A stretch of DNA of 64,000 bases, taken from Sphingosinicellaceae bacterium (lineage in GTDB: Bacteria > Pseudomonadota > Alphaproteobacteria > Sphingomonadales > Sphingomonadaceae). The position numbers and the translations under genes are program-made. The stretch lies in assembly GCA_019285715.1 (NCBI GenBank), contig CP079108.1, forward strand, positions 310,001 to 374,000, given 5' to 3'. This document shows positions 1-8,402 of this stretch, one piece after another; position 1 is the first letter of the stretch; the number at the start of each line of letters is the position of its first letter. A model generated the notes under the pieces. It was not told where the DNA came from and ran no database searches. It saw only the letters and a program-made list of their open reading frames with translations.

Positions 1-716
1 CCCACGTCATGACCTTCGCGCGGACCAGCGGCAACGACGGCGAGGCGCGCGGTATCACCTGCTTCATCGTCCCCGCCGACACGCCCGGCGTGAAGATCGA
101 GGAGTGGTTGTGGACCTTCAACATGCCCACCGACCACCCGCGCGTCAGCTTCACCGACGTCTGGATTCCGGAGGACGCCTATTGGGGCGAGATCGACCGC
201 GGGCTCGGTTTGGGGCAGAGCTTCGTCCACCAGAACCGCATCCGGCAGGCGGCATCGTCACTCGGCGCTGCGGTGTTCTGCGTCGAGGAGAGCGTCAAAT
301 ACGCGCTTGAGCGCAAGCCGTTCGGCAAGCCGCTGGCGGACAATCAGGCGATCCAGTGGCCGCTGGTCGAACTCGCCACCCAGTGCGAGATGCTGCGCCT
401 GCTGATCCGCAAGACCGCGTGGGAAATGGACGGCATGGACCACAAGGCGGTCGAGCGGACGCTGAGCGACAAGGTCAGCATGTGCAACTACTGGGCAAAC
501 CGGCTGGTCTGCGAGGCCGCTGACCGCGCCATGCAGGTCCACGGCGGCATCGGCTATTCGCGGCACAAGCCGTTCGAGCACATCTACCGCCACCACCGCC
601 GCTACCGCATCACCGAGGGTGCGGAGGAGATCCAGATCCGCAAGGTCGCGGCGTTCCTGTTCGGCTATCTTGGACCGAAGAAGGGGAAAATCGGTACGCC
701 GATCGCGGTGAACTAG
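1..716 (+). CDS. Acyl-CoA dehydrogenase, C-terminal part (5' end outside window)
   Basis: The reading frame is open from base 3, so the gene starts upstream and only about the last 238 residues are seen. The sequence carries the middle beta-domain and the C-terminal helical domain of the acyl-CoA dehydrogenase family: FAD-dependent alpha,beta-oxidation of an acyl-CoA thioester. Visible signatures are ALERKPFGKPL, the MQVHGGIGYSRHKP block that touches FAD, and ITEGAEEIQ, which aligns with the YEGTSEIQ region holding the catalytic glutamate of the medium-chain enzymes. Substrate chain length cannot be told from this part. It converges on the alpha-galactosidase gene with a 22-base gap. Family call is firm; exact substrate is unknown. 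Confidence 0.93.
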   Translation, partial: HVMTFARTSGNDGEARGITCFIVPADTPGVKIEEWLWTFNMPTDHPRVSFTDVWIPEDAYWGEIDRGLGLGQSFVHQNRIRQAASSLGAAVFCVEESVKYALERKPFGKPLADNQAIQWPLVELATQCEMLRLLIRKTAWEMDGMDHKAVERTLSDKVSMCNYWANRLVCEAADRAMQVHGGIGYSRHKPFEHIYRHHRRYRITEGAEEIQIRKVAAFLFGYLGPKKGKIGTPIAVN

Positions 717-738
717 GAGCGGGCGCGCACTCGACCGG

Positions 739-2088
739 TCAGGCTGTTGACAGGCGATAGAGTCCGGCACCGTGCGGCGCGATGCTGCGTGCCACGCGCC
801 CTCGAGCCGAACCGTCGGCGCGTCGCTGCCAGAGGTCGCGCACCGAGACCGCGCCCGTTACGCCGAGCGCGGAGAGTTCGATGCCGACTTCCCGCGGCTC
901 CTTGCCGGTGTTGAACAGCGCGAGGTACCAGTCGCCGCCCGGCGCGCGGGCCGACCAGATGCGGGTATGATCTTCGATGAAATGCGGGCGGTTCGCGCTC
1001 GAGGCTTGGTTGACCGCGATCACCTCCGGGTTGGTTAGCAGTGCCGTCGTGGGCGCATCGAGATGGCGGAGGTCGCCGCCCATGATCAGCGGCGAGCGCG
1101 CGATCGACCACAGGGTCATCACCGTGCGCTGCTCGTCGGGGGTGAACCGGGTGTCGCGCTGGCCGAGGGCGAGCCGCCCCAACGGCAGCATGTCGGCGTC
1201 GGGCCAGCGGCCGTCGCCCATGTAGGGATTCCAGTTTTCCAGCCGCGTGAACTGCGCCTCGAGCAGCGGCCACTCGTCCCAGAAATCGTCGGAGATGCGC
1301 CACATCTGCGCGTTGTTGCGAGCGTGTGCGGCGCGGATCACCGGCGTCTCGCCGGGCGACATGCTCAGGATCATCGGCCGCCCGCTGCGCGCGATCGCCA
1401 GCGTGATCGCCTCGATCTCGGGTGTATGCGCGTCATAGGGCCGGCTAAGGTCGTCGACTTTGACGAAGTCCACCCCCCAGCGTGCGTATTCCGCGAAGAC
1501 GCCGTCGTAATACGCCTGAGCCCCGGGCTTCGCCATGTCGACGCCGTACATGTCGACATTCCACGAGCAGATGCTGCTCGTATCCGCGATGTCGCGCGCA
1601 TGCAGCGACGTACCGAGGACGGGCGAATTGGTGGCGACCGCGGCACGCGGGATGCCGCGCATGCGGTGGATGCCGAACTTTAGGCCGAGGCCGTGCACGT
1701 CGGCCGCGAGCGGCGCGAAACCCTTGCCGTCCGCGCTCGATGGGAAGCGTACCGGATCGGGCTGGAACTTGCCGAAGGCGTCCATGACGGGCTGGATGTC
1801 GGTGTTGTAGGTGTAGCCGCTGGCATGCGGGTCATACCATTGGTGGTCGATCGTGAAGACCGAATAGCCCGCCGGCAGCAGCTCGCGCGCCATGATCCCG
1901 GCGGTTTCGCGGGCCTGCGCCTCGGTGATCGTGACCGCGAAGCTGTTCCAGCTGTTCCAGCCCATCGGCGGCGTCGGCGCGAGCTCGCCGCTCGGGCCGA
2001 CCGAAGCGCCACGCGCGGGGTTTGGCAACACCGAAGCGGCGGTTGCAGCGGTAACCGCTGTCAATATCTCGCGCCGTGTGGCCTGCAT
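739..2088 (-). CDS. Exported GH27 alpha-galactosidase-like glycoside hydrolase
   Basis: 449 residues. The N-terminus reads TRREIL followed by an Ala-rich hydrophobic stretch ending near ARGA, which looks like a twin-arginine signal peptide, so the enzyme probably acts in the periplasm. The mature part opens with PPMGWNSWN (residues 40-48), the classic GH27 beta-1 strand. The retaining nucleophile is predicted as Asp212 in FVKVDD and the acid/base as Asp268 in WRISDDFWD, by alignment with characterised GH27 enzymes. A C-terminal beta-sandwich follows. Members hydrolyse terminal alpha-galactosides, some alpha-N-acetylgalactosaminides or beta-L-arabinopyranosides; the substrate is not resolved here. 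It lies 54 bases after gshA on the same strand and may be co-transcribed, though no functional link is evident. Confidence 0.9.
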   Translation of the reverse strand: MQATRREILTAVTAATAASVLPNPARGASVGPSGELAPTPPMGWNSWNSFAVTITEAQARETAGIMARELLPAGYSVFTIDHQWYDPHASGYTYNTDIQPVMDAFGKFQPDPVRFPSSADGKGFAPLAADVHGLGLKFGIHRMRGIPRAAVATNSPVLGTSLHARDIADTSSICSWNVDMYGVDMAKPGAQAYYDGVFAEYARWGVDFVKVDDLSRPYDAHTPEIEAITLAIARSGRPMILSMSPGETPVIRAAHARNNAQMWRISDDFWDEWPLLEAQFTRLENWNPYMGDGRWPDADMLPLGRLALGQRDTRFTPDEQRTVMTLWSIARSPLIMGGDLRHLDAPTTALLTNPEVIAVNQASSANRPHFIEDHTRIWSARAPGGDWYLALFNTGKEPREVGIELSALGVTGAVSVRDLWQRRADGSARGRVARSIAPHGAGLYRLSTA

Positions 2089-2142
2089 GAATTTCTTCTT
2101 CTTGCCGACTTGATGGGCGGGCGGTCGAAACGCACCGTCGCG

Positions 2143-3516
2143 CTAGTAGCTTTCCTCTGCGTAGACCGCGCCGACATCGCCGTTCCAGCGACCGTGGTAG
2201 GCCTCCAGCATACGGTCGGCGTTGGTCAGCCCGCTCGCGGCGATCTCGTGGAGGGGGCTGAGGAAACCCTGTTCAGTGTCACCCGCGCCGTTGAGGCGGG
2301 AGCGGCGGGCAAGGCCGGCGTCGGCGACCGCGAGCACGTGCTTGGCGAGATCCTGTAGCGTGCCGCCGTTCGGACTCGCGGCCTTCAGCGCCAGCGTCGG
2401 TACCTCGTCGCGAAGGCGCACATGGTCGGCGGGCGTCCACGCCTTGCACAGGTCCCACGCGGCAGCCATCGCGTCGGCATCGTAGAGCAGCCCGACCCAC
2501 AAGGCCGGCAGCGCGCAGATGCGGTCCCAGCGACCACCGTCGGCACCGCGCATCTCAAGGTACGACTTCATCCGGACTTCGGGAAAGGCGGTCGACAGAT
2601 GATCAACCCAATCACTGACCTTGGGCTTCTCGCCGGGCAGCACGCTGAGCTTGCCGGCCAGGAAGTCGCGGAAGCTGAGGCCTGCGGCGTCGATGTACTT
2701 GCCGTCACGGTAGACGAAGTACATCGGCACATCGAGGGCGTAGTCGGCGTAGCGCTCGAAGCCGAAGCCGTCCTCGAACACGAACGGCAGCGTGCCGGTG
2801 CGGTGCGGGTCGGTGTCGGTCCAGATGTGGCTGCGGAAGCTGCGGAAGCCGTTGGGCTTGCCCTCGGTGAACGGCGAGTTGGCAAACAGCGCGGTAGCGA
2901 GCGGCTGCAGCGCCATCGAGACCCGGAACTTCAACACCATGTCGGCCTCCGACGCATAGTCGAGGTTGGTCTGGATGGTGCAGGTCCGCAGCATCATGTC
3001 GAGGCCGAGCCCGCCGACCCGCGGCATGTGCGCGCGCATGATCTCGTAGCGGCCCTTGGGCATCACCGGCAGCTCGGCGCGGGCCTTGTCGGGCCAGAAG
3101 CCGAGCCCGAGGAAGCCGAGCCCGAGGCGGTCGCCGATCTCGCGGCACTGCTTCAGATGGCGGTTCGACTCGGCGCAGGTGTCGTGGATGCTCTCAAGCG
3201 GTGCGCCCGACAGTTCGAACTGCCCGGCCGGCTCGAGGCTGATCGCACCGTCGGCCCCCTTCAGCGCAATCACTTTGCCGCCTTCGAGGACCGGCTCCCA
3301 GCCGAACGCGGTCATGCCGGCGAGCAGGTCCTTGATGCCGCCGGGCTCCTCGTAGGAGGGGGCGCGGTGATCGGCGGTTCGGTACACGAATTTCTCATGC
3401 TCGGTGCCGATCCGCCATTGGTCGGCGGGCTTGTTGCCCTTCTCGAACACAGCGATAAGCTGGCTGCGGCTTTCGATCGGGGCGTCGTCGCCGAGCTCGT
3501 TCAGGTGATTGCTCAT
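2143..3516 (-). CDS. gshA: Glutamate-cysteine ligase, plant/alphaproteobacterial type
   Basis: 457 residues from the ATG at 3516; an upstream ATG would add 12 residues without an obvious homologous start. Catalyses ATP-dependent joining of L-glutamate and L-cysteine, the first step of glutathione synthesis, in the cytoplasm. Recognisable blocks are RIGTEHEKF (glutamate/metal-binding N-terminal motif), EPAGQFELSG, the MLRTCTIQTNLDY strand, FANSPFTEG, and RSHIWTDTDPHRTG. These are typical of the GCS2-related family shared by plants and alphaproteobacteria rather than E. coli GshA. It is divergent from anmK across a 92-base gap that must hold both promoters. Length is normal for the family. Confidence 0.93.
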   Translation of the reverse strand: MSNHLNELGDDAPIESRSQLIAVFEKGNKPADQWRIGTEHEKFVYRTADHRAPSYEEPGGIKDLLAGMTAFGWEPVLEGGKVIALKGADGAISLEPAGQFELSGAPLESIHDTCAESNRHLKQCREIGDRLGLGFLGLGFWPDKARAELPVMPKGRYEIMRAHMPRVGGLGLDMMLRTCTIQTNLDYASEADMVLKFRVSMALQPLATALFANSPFTEGKPNGFRSFRSHIWTDTDPHRTGTLPFVFEDGFGFERYADYALDVPMYFVYRDGKYIDAAGLSFRDFLAGKLSVLPGEKPKVSDWVDHLSTAFPEVRMKSYLEMRGADGGRWDRICALPALWVGLLYDADAMAAAWDLCKAWTPADHVRLRDEVPTLALKAASPNGGTLQDLAKHVLAVADAGLARRSRLNGAGDTEQGFLSPLHEIAASGLTNADRMLEAYHGRWNGDVGAVYAEESY

Positions 3517-3608
3517 GGCGGCTCGCTTAGCCGGGCATTTCGGCGGGCGCAATTGAGCCTCGCTTGGCTCGCCGATGGCCGGGCCGAAGACGAGGGGAGG
3601 AAGAGTTC

Positions 3609-4694
3609 ATGCTTGCAGTCGGCCTGATGTCGGGCACCTCGATGGACGGCATCGACGCGGCGCTGATCGAGACCGACGGCGAGAGCCACAACCGGCGCCT
3701 CGGTTTCGTCTTCACGCCGTACGACGACGCGATGCGCGAGCGGCTGCGCGAAGCCTGCGCGACTGCGCTGGGAATGGAGCGGCCCGGCCCCGACGTGGCC
3801 ATCGACGCGGTCGCCCGCGACCTGACGCTGGCCCACGCCGCGGCGGTCAAGGCACTGCTCGAGGCGACCGGCACTGCGGCCTCGGATGTCGGTGTGGTCG
3901 GTTTTCACGGCCAGACCATCGCGCACCGGCCCGAGCGCGGCTGGACGTGGCAGATCGGCGACGGCGCATTGCTCGCGCGGGCCACCGGCATCCGCGTCGT
4001 CAACGATTTCCGTTCGGCCGACGTCACCGCGGGGGGGCAGGGCGCGCCGCTCGCGCCGGGCTATCACCGGGCCTTGGCGGCGGGGCTGGAGCGCCCGCTC
4101 GGGGTGCTCAATCTCGGAGGCGTCGGCAATTTGACGTGGTTCGGCGAGGGTGACTGGCTCAGCTTCGACACCGGGCCGGGCAATGCCCCGATCGACGACT
4201 GGATCCGCGCCACGACGGGGGCCGACCGCGACGAGGGCGGTGCGCTGGCGGCGACGGGAGCGGTCCACGACGCTGTCCTCGACGCGATGCTCGACAACCC
4301 GTGGTTCGACCTCGCACCGCCCAAGTCGCTCGACCGCGGCGCGTGGGACGTGCAGGCCGTGCGCAGGCTAAGCGCCGCCGACGGTGCCGCGACCCTGACC
4401 GCGTTCACCGCCGCGACAGTAGCGCTGGCCCTCGGTCACGTCGCCCAGTCCCCGCACCGCCTTCTCATCACCGGCGGCGGCCGCCACAACGCGACACTGA
4501 TGCGGGTGCTGGCGGAGCGCACCGGCGTGCCCTGCGAGCCTGTCGAGGCGGTCGGCTGGCAAGGCGACGAGCTTGAAGCTCAGGCCTTCGCGTGGCTCGC
4601 GGTGCGCGTGCTCGGGGGCAAGCCGACGAGCTGGCCCGAGACGACGGGCGTGCGTGAGCCGGTCAGCGGGGGCGTGGTCAGCTCCGCGACCTGA
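3609..4694 (+). CDS. anmK: Anhydro-N-acetylmuramic acid kinase
   Basis: 361 residues; the start at 3609 is preceded by a strong GAGGGGAGGA ribosome site, which favours it over the upstream in-frame start at 3564. AnmK phosphorylates and opens 1,6-anhydro-MurNAc to MurNAc-6-phosphate during peptidoglycan recycling in the cytoplasm. Signatures: GLMSGTSMDGID at residues 5-16 (ATP phosphate loop of the ASKHA fold), FHGQT, the VNDFRSADV block containing the catalytic aspartate, NLGGVGN, FDTGPGNAPIDDW, and the ITGGGRHN motif near the C-terminus. The 3' end overlaps by 17 bases, tail to tail, with the broken glyoxalase-fold gene. Confidence 0.94.
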   Translation: MLAVGLMSGTSMDGIDAALIETDGESHNRRLGFVFTPYDDAMRERLREACATALGMERPGPDVAIDAVARDLTLAHAAAVKALLEATGTAASDVGVVGFHGQTIAHRPERGWTWQIGDGALLARATGIRVVNDFRSADVTAGGQGAPLAPGYHRALAAGLERPLGVLNLGGVGNLTWFGEGDWLSFDTGPGNAPIDDWIRATTGADRDEGGALAATGAVHDAVLDAMLDNPWFDLAPPKSLDRGAWDVQAVRRLSAADGAATLTAFTAATVALALGHVAQSPHRLLITGGGRHNATLMRVLAERTGVPCEPVEAVGWQGDELEAQAFAWLAVRVLGGKPTSWPETTGVREPVSGGVVSSAT

Positions 4695-5131
4695 GCGCGT
4701 CGTTGATCTCGATCCAGTAGCCGTCCGGATCGCGCACGAAGGTCTGCTTGACCCCCTCGGGGCGGACCGTCACCGGCCGGCCCTCGATGTCCGACCACGG
4801 GATGTGCTGGCGTCCAGGCTGAGGATCATCGCGTCCATGTTTGCACACGCCAACGCGAAATGGGTCCAGCGCGACTCGTTGATTGGCTGCTTGCGGCCGC
4901 TGACCATGTGGAGGAGCATGCGGTTGCCCATCTTCATCAAGCGCGCGATCGGGAAAGGTGCCGGCCCCTCCGTGAAGCCGAGACGTCCCGGTAGAACGCG
5001 ACGCTCGTATCCAAATTCGCCACCGAAAGCGCGATATGATCGATGACCGCGACCGGAGCCGTACCCTGTGCGGCGGCAGGCACGCAAAATGCGAGATTGA
5101 GCGCGGCAGCGACACTGTCGGCCAATGACAT
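4678..5131 (-). pseudogene. Glyoxalase/VOC-fold protein, broken by two frameshifts
   Basis: Three pieces in three reading frames line up as one small exported VOC protein. Piece 1 starts at the ATG ending at 5131 with a signal-peptide-like stretch and then VIDHIALSVANLDTSVAFYR, the first VOC beta-alpha-beta unit. Piece 2 resumes near 4983 with GFTEGPAPFPIARL and contains SRWTHFALACANMDAM, the second unit. Piece 3 resumes near 4815 with QHIPWSDIEGRP and ends KQTFVRDPDGYWIEIND, the usual VOC C-terminal metal-site strand. Each junction needs a change of one or two bases. VOC proteins are metal-dependent isomerases, dioxygenases or resistance proteins; the function is unknown. Either a recent pseudogene or two sequencing errors. 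Confidence 0.8.
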
Positions 5132-5257
5132 CTTCCTCGGCGACTGTACTCGACGAATTTGGTGCAGCGGTCGATGCAAACCCAGCCATATGCTGGTCCA
5201 GCGGGCACCGGCCCGCAACCGGCACGACGGCATTCCGGGCCTGCCGAAAGGATATTC

Positions 5258-5803
5258 GTGAACGGCATACGGCTTCGTGCAGCAACCTTGAGCGATGCCG
5301 CCGCGCTGGGCGCGGTGCACGTCGCCTCGTGGCAGGAGACGTACGCCGGCATCCTGCCCGATGCGATGCTGGCGAGCCTGACGGTCGAGATCCGAACCGC
5401 AATGTGGAGCGAAGTCCTCGGCGGCGGGCCGGCATCCGGCGGGCCGTCGGTCCTCGTTGCCGAAGACGAGGGTCGCCTCGCCGGCTTCGGCTCGTACGCC
5501 GCGCAACGCGATGAGGTGCTGGCCGAGCGCGGTTTCACCGGCGAGATCGGCGCGATCTACGTCCTGCGGTCACACCAGCATCTTGGCCTCGGCCGCTCGA
5601 TGATGAGCCACATGGCCCAGGCGCTTTCAGAACAGGGCCACGCCGGGTTGACGCTTTGGGTTCTGCGCGAGAACACGGCGGCGCTCCGCTTCTACGAGTC
5701 GCTGGGCGGCGCGGTCGTGGGCGCGCGACAGGACGAGTGGCGCGGCGCGACGCTCAACGAGGTCGCCTATGGCTGGCCAGTGCTGTCGCGACTGGTCGGC
5801 TGA
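5258..5803 (+). CDS. GNAT-family N-acetyltransferase
   Basis: 181 residues from the GTG at 5258, chosen because GAAAGGA lies just upstream and the following sequence GIRLRAATLSDAAAL is the normal GNAT beginning; the longer in-frame start at 5159 would run into the upstream pseudogene. The acetyl-CoA binding motif A is seen as GEIGAIYVLRSHQHLGLGRS, with the pyrophosphate-binding loop QHLGLGRSM, followed by the ENTAALRFYESLGG helix typical of motif B. The acceptor substrate is not predictable. The neighbour on the opposite strand upstream is the broken VOC gene; downstream it converges with an alpha/beta hydrolase gene 12 bases away. Confidence 0.88.
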   Translation: MNGIRLRAATLSDAAALGAVHVASWQETYAGILPDAMLASLTVEIRTAMWSEVLGGGPASGGPSVLVAEDEGRLAGFGSYAAQRDEVLAERGFTGEIGAIYVLRSHQHLGLGRSMMSHMAQALSEQGHAGLTLWVLRENTAALRFYESLGGAVVGARQDEWRGATLNEVAYGWPVLSRLVG

Positions 5804-5815
5804 CCGCGCCTCCGG

Positions 5816-6451
5816 CTAGACCCCGCGCTTGTCGAGGTAAGCGTCGACCACCGCCATCAGCTCGACCATCTCGTGCTCGAAGAAATGGTTCGCGCCGGGG
5901 ATGGTCTCGTGGTCAATGGTGATGTGGCGCTGGGTCTTGAGCTTATCGACGAGCTTCTGGACCGAGATGCCGGTGACCACCTCGTCGGCCTCGCCGTCGA
6001 CGATGATGCCGCTCGACGGGCACGGCGCCAGGAAGGTGAAGTCGTACATGTTCGCCGGCGGGGCGATCGAGATGAAGCCCTTCACCTCCGGGCGACGCAT
6101 CAGCAGCTGCATGCCGATCCACGCGCCGAACGAATAGCCGCCGACCCAGGTCTGCGAGGCCTCGTGGTTGAACTGCTGCATCCAGTCGAGTGCGGAGGCG
6201 GCGTCGCTCAGCTCGCCGATGCCGTTGTCGAAGACGCCCTGGCTGCGGCCGACGCCGCGGAAGTTGAAGCGCAGCGTCGCGAAACCGCGGCGCACGAAGC
6301 TGTTATACAGCGCGATGACGATGGGGTGGTTCATCGTGCCCTGCTGCGGATGCGGCTGGAGCAGGATGGCGACCGGTGCGCGCGGGCGCGGGCCGGGCTG
6401 GTAACGGCCTTCGAGGCGGCCTTCGGGGCCGGCAAAGATAACGTCGGGCAT
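5816..6451 (-). CDS. Alpha/beta hydrolase, small esterase-like (COG2945 type)
   Basis: 211 residues, one alpha/beta-hydrolase domain. The nucleophile elbow is GGYSFGAW with Ser107; Asp156 in VDGEADE and His189 in PGANHFF complete a plausible triad. The LQPHPQQGTMNHPIV segment forms the oxyanion-side loop characteristic of a compact group of uncharacterised hydrolases. No signal peptide, so cytoplasmic. It is divergent from the cysteine desulfurase gene with a 60-base gap. Substrate unknown; the group is often annotated simply as alpha/beta hydrolase or dienelactone-hydrolase-like. Confidence 0.87.
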   Translation of the reverse strand: MPDVIFAGPEGRLEGRYQPGPRPRAPVAILLQPHPQQGTMNHPIVIALYNSFVRRGFATLRFNFRGVGRSQGVFDNGIGELSDAASALDWMQQFNHEASQTWVGGYSFGAWIGMQLLMRRPEVKGFISIAPPANMYDFTFLAPCPSSGIIVDGEADEVVTGISVQKLVDKLKTQRHITIDHETIPGANHFFEHEMVELMAVVDAYLDKRGV

Positions 6452-6511
6452 CGGTTCTCACGGAATAGCGGATGGGATCGGTTGCACGCTATATAGGCAT
6501 GAACGCTGATC

Positions 6512-7648
6512 ATGGAACGTCCCATCTATCTCGACTACGGCGCGACGACGCCGCTCGACCCCGCGGTCGATGCGGCGATGCGTCCGTGGGGGGTGGATCG
6601 CTTCGGCAATCCGCACTCGCCGCACCGGTGGGGGTTCGAGGCGAACGCCGCGGTCGCGGTGGCGCGAGGCCATGTGGCAGGGCTGCTCGGGGCGCCGCCG
6701 GAGACGCTGACCTTCACCGGCGGCGCGACGGAATCGGTCAATTGGGCGCTGAAGGGCGTGCTGACCGCGCCGGGCCAGACCCGCCGCCGCATCGTCACGC
6801 TGGCGACCGAGCATAGCTGCGTGCTGGCGACGGCGGCCTATCTCGAGAGTGTCGGGGCGGAGGTCACGGTGCTGCCGGTGCAGGCAGACGGGCTGGTCGA
6901 CCTCGCGGACGTCGCGGCAGCGATGGGGGACGACGTCGCGCTGGTTTCGGCGATGCTGGTCAACAACGAGATCGGGGTGATCCAACCGGTGCGCGCCATC
7001 GCCGACCTCGCGCATGCCGCCGGAGCACTGATGCACTGCGACGCGGCGCAGGGCTTTGGCAAGCTGCCTTGCGCGGTCGACGAGCTTGCCGTCGACCTGC
7101 TGAGCCTGACCGCGCACAAGATCTATGGGCCCAAGGGCATCGGCGCGCTGTACCGGCGGGCGGGGATCGCGCTGACGCCGCTGCTCCACGGCGGCGGACA
7201 GGAGGACGGGCGCTCGGGGACATTGGCCCCGGCATTGTGCGTCGGAATAGGCGAGGCCGCGCGGATTGCGCGCGCGGAGATGGCAGCGGACGAGGCCCGC
7301 GCGACAGCGTTGCGCGACCGGCTGCTCGACGGGCTCGACCCCGGTTTCCGGATCAATGGCAACATGACGCAGCGCTGGCCGGGCAACCTCAACCTCAGCT
7401 TCGACGGGGTCGACGGGGCGCGGCTGCTGCCGGCGCTACGCGGGATCGCGGTATCGAGCGGGTCGGCCTGCGCCAGCGCGGGGGGACGGGCGAGCCATGT
7501 GCTGGCAGCGCTCGGGCTGGATGCGGCGGCGGCCCGGTCGAGCCTGCGGATCGGCTGTGGACGCTTTACCACAGAGGCCGAGATCGATGCCGCGATCGCT
7601 GAACTCAATATCGTCGTAGCGCGGCTGCGGCGTCCGGCGGCCGCGTGA
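6512..7648 (+). CDS. Cysteine desulfurase (NifS/IscS class, PLP-dependent)
   Basis: 378 residues. Moves sulfur from L-cysteine to an enzyme persulfide for Fe-S cluster or thio-nucleoside synthesis, releasing alanine. The PLP-binding lysine is Lys203 in LTAHKIYGPKG; His101 in ATEHSC stacks on PLP; CDAAQGFGK holds the conserved Asp; the catalytic cysteine is Cys320 in VSSGSACASAG, the group-I (IscS/NifS) loop. The next gene, a 2Fe-2S ferredoxin, overlaps it by four bases (GTGA), which implies translational coupling and a shared Fe-S role. No iscU, hscA or hscB is nearby, so this is probably a stand-alone desulfurase beside the main Suf/Isc system of the genome. Confidence 0.93.
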   Translation: MERPIYLDYGATTPLDPAVDAAMRPWGVDRFGNPHSPHRWGFEANAAVAVARGHVAGLLGAPPETLTFTGGATESVNWALKGVLTAPGQTRRRIVTLATEHSCVLATAAYLESVGAEVTVLPVQADGLVDLADVAAAMGDDVALVSAMLVNNEIGVIQPVRAIADLAHAAGALMHCDAAQGFGKLPCAVDELAVDLLSLTAHKIYGPKGIGALYRRAGIALTPLLHGGGQEDGRSGTLAPALCVGIGEAARIARAEMAADEARATALRDRLLDGLDPGFRINGNMTQRWPGNLNLSFDGVDGARLLPALRGIAVSSGSACASAGGRASHVLAALGLDAAAARSSLRIGCGRFTTEAEIDAAIAELNIVVARLRRPAAA

Positions 7649-7977
7649 CTAAAGTCCGTTTCTTGTCATCGGATGGCAGCAAGTCCGTCGAGGCCACGGG
7701 GGCCGCCGGCACGCGCCTGCTCGATCTGGCGCAGGCCAACGATCAACCGCTGGAGGGCACCTGCGAGGGCGCGATGGCGTGCTCGACCTGCCACGTCGTC
7801 GTCGCCCCCGCTGACTTCGCCAACCTGCCGCGCGCCAGCGAAGAGGAGGAGGACATGCTCGATTTCGCGTTCGGGGTGACGCGGACGTCGCGCCTGGCGT
7901 GCCAGATCTGGCTGAGCGACAGCCTCGACAGCCTCGAGGTCCGCATGCCCGGCGGGTCGGTGGACATGTCGCACTGA
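7645..7977 (+). CDS. 2Fe-2S ferredoxin, adrenodoxin/Isc-Fdx type
   Basis: 110 residues from the GTG that overlaps the desulfurase stop. Cluster ligands are Cys40, Cys46 and Cys49 in CEGAMACSTC and Cys86 in RLACQIW, the C-X5-C-X2-C-Xn-C spacing of vertebrate-type ferredoxins used in Fe-S assembly and P450 electron transfer. An acidic run EEEED around residues 66-70 sits in the partner-recognition loop typical of adrenodoxin-type proteins. Its coupling to a cysteine desulfurase suggests it supplies electrons for Fe-S cluster assembly; a role with an unlinked oxygenase is the alternative. Confidence 0.92.
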   Translation: MTKVRFLSSDGSKSVEATGAAGTRLLDLAQANDQPLEGTCEGAMACSTCHVVVAPADFANLPRASEEEEDMLDFAFGVTRTSRLACQIWLSDSLDSLEVRMPGGSVDMSH

Positions 7978-8402
7978 TGGCGGACGCGCGGACGTTGATC
8001 GCCAGCCTCGGCCTGCAGCCCCACCCAGAGGGCGGCTGGTACCGCGAGACGTGGCGCGCACCGACGGCCGCAGGCGAACGCGCGGCGGCGACGACGATCC
8101 TGTTCCTGCTCGAGGCTGGGCAGCGCTCGCACTGGCATAAGGTCGATGCGACCGAGATCTGGCTGTTCCACGCCGGGTCGCCGCTGCGGCTCGACAGGGC
8201 GGCGAGTGACGCGGGGCCGGTGCGGTCGGCGTGGCACGGGGTCGATATTGCGGCGGGTGAGCAACCGCAACTGCGGATCGAGCCGGGCGAATGGCAGGCG
8301 GCCGAGGCGAGCGCGGGCTGGACGTTGGTGTCGTGCCTGGTGTCGCCGGGGTTCAGCTTCGACGGGTTCGAGCTGGCGCCGCCGGGGTGGGCGCCGGGCT
8401 AG
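7977..8402 (+). CDS. Cupin-fold protein, DUF985 family
   Basis: 141 residues; the ATG at 7977 overlaps the ferredoxin stop by one base (TGATG), so it is the third member of this operon. The sequence LGLQPHPEGGWYRETWR at the N-terminus and the SHWHKVDATEIWLFHAGSPL strand are hallmarks of DUF985, a small single-domain cupin. The two histidines and glutamate of the cupin metal site (SHWH, E in ATE) are present. Biochemical function of the family is not established; some relatives have been proposed as sugar epimerase-like. The 3' end overlaps holA by four bases, tail to tail. Confidence 0.85.
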   Translation: MADARTLIASLGLQPHPEGGWYRETWRAPTAAGERAAATTILFLLEAGQRSHWHKVDATEIWLFHAGSPLRLDRAASDAGPVRSAWHGVDIAAGEQPQLRIEPGEWQAAEASAGWTLVSCLVSPGFSFDGFELAPPGWAPG

